Of a DNA stretch of 19,162 nt, positions 1-5,339 are shown piece by piece. Under the pieces are notes generated by a model. That model searched no databases. It was not told where the DNA came from and saw only the letters and a program-made list of their open reading frames with translations. This DNA comes from an uncultured Lachnospiraceae bacterium. Lineage in GTDB: Bacteria; Bacillota; Clostridia; Lachnospirales; Lachnospiraceae. Location: NCBI GenBank assembly GCA_900553355.1, contig USDK01000049.1, positions 1 through 19,162 on the forward strand. The letters are read 5' to 3'. Each line of letters starts with the position of its first letter. The stretch's first letter is position 1. A program made the translations under genes and the position numbers.

Positions 1-43
1 ATTATATATATGTTATATTATTTTAACTATAATGGAGGCTTTT

Positions 44-1039
44 ATGTTTACTGGAAAAAAATATGTATATGAAGTATACCGGGAACGAAGTTTTTCCAAG
101 GCTGCCCAGAATCTCTATATCAGCCAGCCGTCTCTGAGCGCCCGCGTCAAAAAGGTGGAGGAAGAAATCGGCGTTCCTCTATTCGACCGAAGCACTTCTC
201 CCCTGCAGCTTACAGAGGCTGGACGGATCTATATCGATGCGGCGGAGGAAATTTTTCAGATTGAACAGAGAGTAGAAAATGCCATCAACAACCTGAATAC
301 TCTGAAATCCGGTCACCTTTCCATCGGCGCCAGCAATCTGTTCGCCGCCTATGTACTTCCGCCGCTGATCGCCGGATTCAAGCAGAAATATCCCCGGATC
401 GACATCCAGATCACAGAAGGAAACACGGATCAGCTGGAGACCATGTTGTCCAACGGATACCTGGACTTTGTCATTGATAACTATCACTACGACAGCGCCC
501 TGTACAACAAAGAGTCGTACTGCCAGGAGCACATCCTTCTTGCAGTTCCCAGACATTTTTCCATTAATAAAGAGCTGGAAAACTTCCAGCTCTCCTATGA
601 ACATATTCAGAAAGAGTCTTTGCTTGCCAATGACTGCCAGGCGGTGCCGCTTTCTTCTTTTTCCGGGCTTCCGTTTATCATGCTGACGCCCGGAAACGAT
701 ACCCGGCTGCGTGGCGAACAGCTCTGTCGGCTGGCCGGATTTTCTCCCAGGATCATCCTGGAGCTGCAGCAGCAGTCTACGGCCTATATGGCTGCCTCTA
801 CTCAGCTTGGCGCTACCTTTATCAGCGATATGCTGGTGCGCAGGCTGCCTTCCTTTGAAAACCTGGTGTATTATAAACTTTCCGGGAAAGAATCCCTCCG
901 CCAGGTGTACTTTTACTATAAGAATCACAAATACAAGACCCGGGCCATGGAGGAGTTTATTGCCCTGATGCACGCCGGTACAGTCGTTCTACCGGACGAT
1001 ACAGAAGAGCCATGGCCAGGATCAGAAACACCACATTGA
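44..1039 (+). CDS. LysR-family transcriptional regulator
   Basis: This is a DNA-binding regulator of the LysR type, about 331 residues. The N-terminal winged helix-turn-helix is clear (residues about 4-60, with SFSKAAQNLYISQPSLSARV and the family pattern ending LFDRS...LTEAG), followed by a linker helix and a periplasmic-binding-like effector domain from about residue 88 (GHLSIGAS...). I chose the ATG at 44 because GGAGG at 34-38 sits 5 nt before it; the in-frame ATG at 32 is part of that Shine-Dalgarno region. The protein is somewhat longer than usual for the family (about 300). The last 25 or so residues, after ALMHAG, are read from DNA that is also the 3' end of the convergent S-component gene, so the natural stop may have been lost. 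The effector is unknown. The neighbouring transporter genes are possible targets, but they are convergent rather than divergent, so this is only a guess. Confidence 0.92.
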   Translation: MFTGKKYVYEVYRERSFSKAAQNLYISQPSLSARVKKVEEEIGVPLFDRSTSPLQLTEAGRIYIDAAEEIFQIEQRVENAINNLNTLKSGHLSIGASNLFAAYVLPPLIAGFKQKYPRIDIQITEGNTDQLETMLSNGYLDFVIDNYHYDSALYNKESYCQEHILLAVPRHFSINKELENFQLSYEHIQKESLLANDCQAVPLSSFSGLPFIMLTPGNDTRLRGEQLCRLAGFSPRIILELQQQSTAYMAASTQLGATFISDMLVRRLPSFENLVYYKLSGKESLRQVYFYYKNHKYKTRAMEEFIALMHAGTVVLPDDTEEPWPGSETPH

Positions 1040-1541
1040 CCACCGTTGCCGGAATGGATGCCGCGGATCCTGCTGCCGCTGCCGCGAAACCACTTCCCAG
1101 AATCATCATTTTGACGATTCCCATGACGAACTCGATCAGGATATTCATACAGCCGTACAGTACGGTACAGAGCATGGCGTCCCGGTATTCTTTTTGTCTG
1201 TCGCCACCGGCCTTTTTCTTTAACGCTGCAAAGAGGGCGCCGATGATCAGACATTTTACAATGGTTTCGATCATTACCTGAGGAACGTCCTGCAGATATC
1301 CGTTCAGGATATCGAAGATGACCAGCCCCAGTGTTCCGGATACAGCCCCTCTCTTTCCTCCCTGCAGGAGGGCTCCCATGACCACGAAAATGTGTCCGAA
1401 ATGTACGAAGGGTGTCCCTACTACCGCCGGAAGGGGAATCCGGAATGCCTGGATCCCCAGAAAAGTGACCGCCGCAAAAAAGGCGGTCACTACCATTTTT
1501 CTGATATTTTCATCTCTTTGTACAGCTTCTTTTTCTCCCAT
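957..1541 (-). CDS. ECF transporter S component (substrate unknown), downstream paralogue
   Basis: A 194-residue integral membrane protein of the ECF-transporter S-component type, the substrate-binding subunit of energy-coupling-factor vitamin importers. It has about five or six hydrophobic segments. The N-terminal half carries the pattern typical of the riboflavin-type S family (compare PF07155): LGIQAFRIPLP, then FVHFGHIFVVMGALLQGGKRGAVSG with a His-rich and Gly-rich stretch near residues 47-70, then LVIFDILNGY. It lies 47 bp downstream of a second S component with the same layout (IHIGNAFCVLAALLLGG), so the two look like an operon of diverged duplicates. A GGGAAGG-like Shine-Dalgarno precedes the ATG. 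No EcfA/EcfA'/EcfT genes are in the window, so a shared energising module elsewhere is expected. The substrate cannot be read from sequence. The 3' end overlaps the LysR gene on the other strand by 83 bp. Confidence 0.85.
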   Translation of the reverse strand: MGEKEAVQRDENIRKMVVTAFFAAVTFLGIQAFRIPLPAVVGTPFVHFGHIFVVMGALLQGGKRGAVSGTLGLVIFDILNGYLQDVPQVMIETIVKCLIIGALFAALKKKAGGDRQKEYRDAMLCTVLYGCMNILIEFVMGIVKMMILGSGFAAAAAGSAASIPATVVNVVFLILAMALLYRPVERLYRRASGQ

Positions 1542-1588
1542 TTTCTTCTTGCCTTCCCTTACTTTGTCTCTTTAAATGGATGGTCTTT

Positions 1589-2197
1589 TCAGGCCATTTT
1601 CTTTTGTCCGGGCTTGATGATCAGACCGGATCTAAGCAGTACCGGACGCAGAGCGTTATACATGGCGCTGACCAGAACTGTGGAGATAACAGCGTTTACA
1701 AAAGTTGCCGCCGTGCTCCATTTCGCCAGCACCTCTGCCATCTGCTGAGGCTGCCCTAAGATATACATTTTATAAAAATAACCTACCAGCGGATCTGCGA
1801 TCACATTAAATCCCAGACCGGCAATGGATGCGATCAGGCTCCATTTAAATACGTATTTTTTATCGTTGCTCTCATTGATCTTTGCAATTTTATGAGCCAC
1901 CAGGCCTACCACCAGGCCAATGCACAGCTTCAGAAGAAACGTCTTCGGCGCTCCGGTAATATAGACCGGGTCCATGATATCTGCGATTCCCATTCCGATC
2001 GCCCCGGCCAGTCCGCCATAAACTCCGCCTAAAAGGAGCGCCGCCAGGACACAGAACGCATTCCCGATGTGAATGGATGTGGCGTCTCCTCCCGGCATCG
2101 GAATCTTTATCTGAAGATACGTAAAAGAAACATAACAAAGCGCTGCCAGCAGTGCTGTCTGGGCCAGTTTCACTACAGTCTGATTCCTTTTTTCCAT
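1589..2197 (-). CDS. ECF transporter S component (substrate unknown), upstream paralogue
   Basis: A 202-residue membrane protein of the same S-component family as the next gene downstream. The membrane-embedded N-terminal half has the shared signature: TYLQIKIPMPGGDATSIHIGNAFCV, then LLGGVYGGLAGAIGMGIADIMDP. About six hydrophobic segments are visible, and the tail is short and basic (IIKPGQKKMA). The ATG is preceded by GGAGGGAG about 8 nt upstream, a strong site. It is the first gene of a two-gene minus-strand unit, and its 5' leader contains an 8+8 bp inverted repeat (2238-2245 with 2286-2293) that could be an RNA stem or an operator. Family knowledge says such proteins bind a vitamin or similar small molecule and plug into a shared EcfAA'T module. 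Which ligand is unknown. A quick comparison of the leader with the FMN, TPP, THF and preQ1 riboswitch consensuses I remember gave no match. Confidence 0.87.
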   Translation of the reverse strand: MEKRNQTVVKLAQTALLAALCYVSFTYLQIKIPMPGGDATSIHIGNAFCVLAALLLGGVYGGLAGAIGMGIADIMDPVYITGAPKTFLLKLCIGLVVGLVAHKIAKINESNDKKYVFKWSLIASIAGLGFNVIADPLVGYFYKMYILGQPQQMAEVLAKWSTAATFVNAVISTVLVSAMYNALRPVLLRSGLIIKPGQKKMA

Positions 2198-2237
2198 AAC
2201 TTATCAACTCCCTCCTTAATTCCCATCCATCGTAGCA

Positions 2238-2293
2238 CCAAACTGTCTTCTTATAAACATCCAGTTATTCTATATTTAACCAGACCAGTTTGG
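2238..2293 (-). promoter_or_regulatory. Inverted repeat in the leader of the S-component operon
   Basis: CCAAACTG at 2238-2245 and CAGTTTGG at 2286-2293 are perfect 8-nt complements separated by 40 nt. In minus-strand RNA they would form an 8-bp stem enclosing a smaller possible stem (GGTTA with TAACT), ending about 40 nt before the S-component start codon. It could be a structured leader or a regulator binding site. No T-tract follows, so it is not a terminator. I do not recognise the class. Confidence 0.35.
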
Positions 2294-2321
2294 AATATTT
2301 ATGAAAATTTTGTGATTATGC

Positions 2322-2348
2322 TTGCTTTTTAGGAATAAGGGTTATAAT
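2322..2348 (+). promoter_or_regulatory. Candidate promoter of the hemolysin III-like gene
   Basis: A perfect -10 hexamer TATAAT lies at 2343-2348. The best -35 match upstream is TTGCTT at 2322-2327, but the spacer is only 15 nt, shorter than usual. The sequence around it (2280-2400) is strongly AT-rich. The transcript would have a leader of about 95 nt before the AGGAGGAG site at 2438-2445. Confidence 0.45.
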
Positions 2349-2451
2349 ATACACATATAGATAATATAGTTTTAAAAACCACATATTGTATTTTCCAAAA
2401 ATGTCCTTCGGGATATTCAGCGATAGATTTTAAGAACAGGAGGAGTATATT

Positions 2452-3117
2452 ATGGCACAGGTAATCAAAAAACACATCAAGGATCCGGGAAGTGCGATCA
2501 CACATTTCATCGGAATGCTCATGGCGATCTTCGCTGCAGTTCCACTGCTGATCAAGGCGGCGCATGAACCGGACAGGATCTATATCATCTCCATCACAGT
2601 CTATGCGGTAAGCCTGATTTTATTGTATGCGGCAAGCACTACTTATCATACATTTAACCGATCTGAAAAGATCAACACGATCCTGAAAAAAATCGACCAC
2701 ATGATGATCAGCGTTCTGATCGCAGGAAGCTACACACCGATCTGTCTGCTGGTCCTTCCACGGAAGATCGGCCTGATCCTTCTCGCAATCGTGTGGGGCA
2801 TTGCCATCGTGGGCATCCTGATCAAGGCCTTCTGGATCAACTGCCCGAAATGGGTATCCTCCGTCTTATACATCGGCATGGGCTGGACCTGCGTGCTGGC
2901 GTTCACCCAGATCCTGAACTCCATGTCACCGGCGGCCTTTGGCTGGCTGCTGGCAGGCGGAATCATTTACACCATCGGCGGCGTGATCTACGCTCTGAAG
3001 CTTCCACTCTTCAACAACCGACATAAAAACTTCGGAAGCCACGAAATCTTTCATCTGTTCGTCATGGGCGGCAGCGCCTGCCACTTTATCGTAATGTACG
3101 CATTCGTATTGCGATAA
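2452..3117 (+). CDS. Hemolysin III family membrane protein (PAQR/TrhA-like)
   Basis: A 221-residue protein with seven hydrophobic segments, the usual size and topology of the bacterial hemolysin III (TrhA/YqfA) branch of the PAQR superfamily. The family's metal-site motifs are intact: SxxYHxF near residues 62-68 (ASTTYHTF), a DH pair followed by SVLIAGSYTP around residues 82-95, and the C-terminal HxxxH-type motif FGSHEIFHLFVMGGSACHF at about residues 195-213. The start is fixed by AGGAGGAG at 2438-2445, 6 nt before the ATG. The name is historical. Family members have been linked to membrane-lipid homeostasis, and a real haemolytic role is not implied. The gene stands alone: its stop is followed 13 bp later by the first palindrome and the convergent GIY-YIG gene. 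Confidence 0.93.
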   Translation: MAQVIKKHIKDPGSAITHFIGMLMAIFAAVPLLIKAAHEPDRIYIISITVYAVSLILLYAASTTYHTFNRSEKINTILKKIDHMMISVLIAGSYTPICLLVLPRKIGLILLAIVWGIAIVGILIKAFWINCPKWVSSVLYIGMGWTCVLAFTQILNSMSPAAFGWLLAGGIIYTIGGVIYALKLPLFNNRHKNFGSHEIFHLFVMGGSACHFIVMYAFVLR

Positions 3118-3130
3118 CCATGTTGATAAC

Positions 3131-3176
3131 TTCAATGGGGACGGGGGATTTTCAGAAATCCCCCGTCCCCATTGAA
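3131..3176. repeat. Palindromic element, copy 1 (inverted orientation)
   Basis: A 46-bp palindrome with 21 perfectly paired bases on each side and a 4-nt centre. The inner 15-nt arm GGGGACGGGGGATTT is identical in all three copies in this window; the outer arm here is TTCAAT/ATTGAA. The off-centre bases (ATTTTCAGAAAT) are the reverse complement of copy 3, so this copy is flipped relative to copies 2 and 3. It lies between the stop of the hemolysin III gene and the body of the GIY-YIG gene, and supplies the last 7-8 codons and the TGA of the latter. No T-tract follows on either strand. Confidence 0.9.
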
Positions 3177-3406
3177 ATGATCGTCTCCTTTTCCTTCCGG
3201 GACATATGTTTAATCTCATACTCTCGCCGCATCGCTTCTTCTTTCGAGGAAAATTCCTCATAATACATCAGCTTTACCGGCCTTCTGGCCTTCGTATACT
3301 TGGCTCCTTTTCCCTCATTATGTGCCTTTATACGTTTTTCCAGGTTATTCGTCCAGCCCGTATATAAACTTCCATCTTTACATTGTACAATATATGTATA
3401 ATTCAT
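3152..3406 (-). CDS. Small GIY-YIG domain nuclease (UPF0213/YhbQ-like)
   Basis: An 84-residue single-domain GIY-YIG protein. The first motif is YTYIVQC (residues 3-9) and the second is LYTGWTNNLEKR (14-25), with the conserved Arg25. HNEGKGAKYTKARRPVKLMYYEEF follows at 29-52, and the probable catalytic Glu62 lies in the RREYEIK helix. The fold cuts or nicks DNA in related enzymes; the role of this stand-alone family is not well established. I chose the ATG at 3406 because the family normally starts at this point and because the -10 box at 3448-3453 would place the transcript start at about 3441, after the earlier in-frame ATG at 3445. The C-terminal SMGTGDF and the stop codon come from palindrome copy 1. 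The gene is flanked by copies 1 and 2 and by a 12-bp inverted repeat (3120-3131, 3434-3445). Confidence 0.9.
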   Translation of the reverse strand: MNYTYIVQCKDGSLYTGWTNNLEKRIKAHNEGKGAKYTKARRPVKLMYYEEFSSKEEAMRREYEIKHMSRKEKETIISMGTGDF

Positions 3407-3467
3407 CTTTCCACATTTTCCACTTATTTTTCCAGTTATCAACATTAATTATAAAAAGTTTTCCACA
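3407..3467 (-). other. Cluster of TGTGGAAAA-like (DnaA-box-like) 9-mers over the GIY-YIG promoter and leader
   Basis: Reading the plus strand, five 9-mers resemble the DnaA-box consensus TTWTNCACA: CTTTCCACA (3407), TTTTCCACT (3416), TTTTCCAGT (3428), TTATCAACA (3436) and TTTTCCACA (3459). Only the last is an exact match; the others have one or two deviations. They cover the promoter spacer, the expected transcript start and the leader of the GIY-YIG gene. DnaA binding is inference. Confidence 0.4.
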
Positions 3468-3475
3468 ATTGTCAA
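3448..3475 (-). promoter_or_regulatory. Promoter of the GIY-YIG gene
   Basis: On the minus strand, TTGACA (3470-3475) and TATAAT (3448-3453) are both perfect consensus hexamers with a 16-nt spacer. The start of transcription would be near 3441, about 35 nt before the ATG at 3406. The -35 box begins only 7 nt from the edge of palindrome copy 2. The spacer contains TTTTCCACA. Confidence 0.75.
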
Positions 3476-3482
3476 TTCAAAC

Positions 3483-3530
3483 ACCGAATGGGGACGGGGG
3501 ATTTCTGGAAATCCCCCGTCCCCATTCGGT
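3483..3530. repeat. Palindromic element, copy 2
   Basis: A 48-bp palindrome with 23 of 24 positions paired. The core arm GGGGACGGGGGATTT is the same as in the other copies, and the outer arm is ACCGAAT/ATTCGGT, unlike the outer arms of copies 1 and 3 but self-complementary. The centre ATTTCTGGAAAT places it in the same orientation as copy 3. It touches the spoIIQ stop codon (3530-3532) and lies just upstream of the GIY-YIG promoter. On the minus strand it could slow transcription coming from spoIIQ, but no T-tract follows it. Confidence 0.9.
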
Positions 3531-4336
3531 TACATATAATCTACCGGATTGATGGGCTGTCCGTCTTTTCGCATTTCGAAGTATACGTTTGGTCCTTCTA
3601 CGCTGTAGTATTTTGTAGGCTGGCTTACGTAGCCGATCACGCTGTTGGCTTCTACGTAATCGCCGACTTTCAGTGGTACGTCTTTCAGCTGTCCGTAAAA
3701 TAGTTCGTATCCGTTTCCGATATCAATGTTTACGGTTGTTCCGGTCTGGGCCAGATTGTCGATGGATTTGACGATTCCGGTTGTCCCGGCGATCACCTGG
3801 TCGTTCTCAGCCGCGGATATGATGAGTGCCGGGTTATATTTGTACTGGTCAAGTGTGGAGAAATACACGGTCTTGTCCATGCTGTAGCTCATCAGTACGG
3901 TCCCGTTGACCGGCCATACCAGCTTGCTGTCTTCACTGAAATTGATGTTGGTGCCGTTTCCGCCAGTCTGCTGTAGCCCGGTGCTCCCGCCGGAGCCTGT
4001 CCCGCCTGCGGAGGTATTTTCATCCGCTGCACCATCTGTCTCTTCTCCTATACTGTTTTCATCTGTACCGGCGTTTTCCTGTCCGTCCTCTGTGTCACTT
4101 TGATTGTCGATCACCAGGCTTCCGGCCTCTTCTGCGCTGCCATTTTCATCTTCGTCCTGTGTGCTGTTATCCTTTGTCTGCGTTTCTTCCGTCCTTGCAA
4201 GCTCTTCATTTTGCCGGGCCTCCCTGCTGTTCCCCAGAGTATATGTTCCAACTATAGCGATTGCTGCCACAAAGCATAATACTGCTGCGACGGTAGCTCC
4301 CCTCTTTTTTTGTGGAGGGCTTTGCTTTTTATTCAT
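3530..4336 (-). CDS. spoIIQ: SpoIIQ-like membrane-anchored protein with degenerate LytM/M23 domain
   Basis: A 268-residue protein: short basic N-terminus, one transmembrane segment (about 13-33), a long acidic Ser/Thr/Gly-rich linker (about 40-132), then a LytM (peptidase M23) domain (about 138-268). SpoIIQ sits in the forespore membrane and contacts SpoIIIAH across the intermembrane space during engulfment. The assignment rests on architecture plus its place 44 bp downstream of spoIID. The catalytic site is gone: the usual HxGxD is NPALII (168-173), the YxHL-type motif is YGQL (214-217), and the HxH of GPHLHFE is N-Y in GPNVYFE (248-254). This resembles the catalytically dead B. subtilis SpoIIQ rather than clostridial SpoIIQ proteins described as keeping a metal-binding His. 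AGGTGG 8 nt before the ATG supports the start. An unrelated M23-like cell-wall protein is less likely. Confidence 0.85.
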   Translation of the reverse strand: MNKKQSPPQKKRGATVAAVLCFVAAIAIVGTYTLGNSREARQNEELARTEETQTKDNSTQDEDENGSAEEAGSLVIDNQSDTEDGQENAGTDENSIGEETDGAADENTSAGGTGSGGSTGLQQTGGNGTNINFSEDSKLVWPVNGTVLMSYSMDKTVYFSTLDQYKYNPALIISAAENDQVIAGTTGIVKSIDNLAQTGTTVNIDIGNGYELFYGQLKDVPLKVGDYVEANSVIGYVSQPTKYYSVEGPNVYFEMRKDGQPINPVDYM

Positions 4337-4380
4337 CTTATCACCACCTCTGACTATATTTTTGCCAGAAGGTTCTGTAG

Positions 4381-5298
4381 TTATTCTGCATTCTGCAATA
4401 TTTCTGCTACTTCTTTTTGCTCACATCCTTCAAAAAAATATTCCAGAATTTCATCATAGGTCTGTCCATCTTCTGCCATCTTATCCGCGCTGTACTGGCT
4501 CATGCCAAGACCGTGCCCCACGCCTCTTGTCGTAATCCTCATCTTGCCGTTATAGCGCTGCAGAGTAAAGCAGGAGGACGCCAGTTCATAGGTCTTCCGA
4601 AACTCTTCTCCGCTTACATTTTCCTGGCCTGCCCGGACGTTCAGCACATACCCTGCGGTATCAAGGGCCGTCACTTCCGCATCCATATCCGCTACGACCA
4701 CCGTCTGAAGCTGTTCGTTGGCTTCCACATCCTCCGGACATTCCCGGACCTGCAGATAAGGATAATCTTCCGATCCCAGGACTTCTTTTGCATCCCGGGT
4801 GCATCCATTGCTGAGTCGGAAAAAAGGTGCGTATGCAGGCTGCTCCTGCCAGGTCAGGATCTCGCCTTCCGTCTCCTGCCAGGCGTCTCTAAATTTGCGG
4901 TAATAAACACTGTCCTTTGCTCCCCAGGCCTTCTTCATCTCTTCCCTGCTCCAGAACTCTCCCTGAACCACCGCATTTCCTCCGCCTTCCTGAATCTGGC
5001 GGTAAATGTCTGTCCGCACCAGTACTGCCTGCGCTTTCAACGCCTCCTTTTCATACTCCGCCGGGATCTCCTTTGCCATCACTCCGATTCCATAATCTTC
5101 CAGTGGCATTTCCTGCGTGTTTCCGGCCTCCTGTGTATCCTCCGTCTCCTGTGCAGCCCCGTCCTGGACACGGATATAGGTCTGATCCACCCTGGAGTTG
5201 GCGGTAATGCCTGGCCCATTAATGAATACGGTTATCACATAGGGCAGAAGGATAATGATAATCAGATAACACCCCATTTTTTTCAATTTCATCCACAT
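4381..5298 (-). CDS. spoIID: Stage II sporulation protein D (SpoIID/LytB domain)
   Basis: A 305-residue protein with one N-terminal membrane segment (about 9-27) and an extracytoplasmic SpoIID domain. SpoIID is a lytic transglycosylase of the engulfment DMP complex that cleaves denuded glycan strands. Key signatures are present: LEDYGIGVMAKEIPAEYEKEALKAQAVLVRT (66-96, with the expected catalytic Glu77 in KEIPA) and the C-terminal GVGHGLGMSQYSADKMAEDGQTYDEILEYFF (259-289). Two cysteines (166 and 187) flank the central loop, where some clostridial SpoIID proteins bind zinc; whether these are equivalent is not certain. The ATG at 5298 has GGGAGG upstream with an 8-nt gap. That Shine-Dalgarno is part of the 3' arm of the terminator that ends glgP, so only transcripts that avoid or melt that hairpin should be well translated. 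It is followed by spoIIQ, the usual clostridial partner. Confidence 0.93.
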   Translation of the reverse strand: MWMKLKKMGCYLIIIILLPYVITVFINGPGITANSRVDQTYIRVQDGAAQETEDTQEAGNTQEMPLEDYGIGVMAKEIPAEYEKEALKAQAVLVRTDIYRQIQEGGGNAVVQGEFWSREEMKKAWGAKDSVYYRKFRDAWQETEGEILTWQEQPAYAPFFRLSNGCTRDAKEVLGSEDYPYLQVRECPEDVEANEQLQTVVVADMDAEVTALDTAGYVLNVRAGQENVSGEEFRKTYELASSCFTLQRYNGKMRITTRGVGHGLGMSQYSADKMAEDGQTYDEILEYFFEGCEQKEVAEILQNAE

Positions 5299-5330
5299 AA
5301 AAAAACCCTCCCATACACTGTATGGAAGGG
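5299..5330 (-). terminator. Intrinsic terminator of glgP overlapping the spoIID ribosome binding site
   Basis: On the minus strand, CCCTTCCATAC (5330-5320) pairs with GTATGGGAGGG (5316-5306) around a 3-nt loop, 11 pairs including one G-T, followed by seven T (5305-5299) that run straight into the spoIID ATG. GGGAGG of the 3' arm is also the spoIID Shine-Dalgarno. Confidence 0.85.
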
Positions 5331-5339
5331 TGAAAACTT

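Noticed and set aside
179..973. Long open frame (264 codons) opposite the LysR gene
   Set aside because: It is fully antisense to a well-supported LysR gene, shows no family motif and has no ribosome binding site; a shadow of the real coding strand.
3131..3176. Palindromes as ordinary rho-independent terminators
   Set aside because: None has a T-run directly after the stem on either strand, and copy 3 lies between divergent genes. The stems may still slow polymerase, but that does not explain their distribution.
3407..3445. Earlier ATG at 3445 for the GIY-YIG protein
   Set aside because: It would lie upstream of the transcript start expected from the -10 box at 3448-3453, and the 13 extra residues do not belong to the domain.
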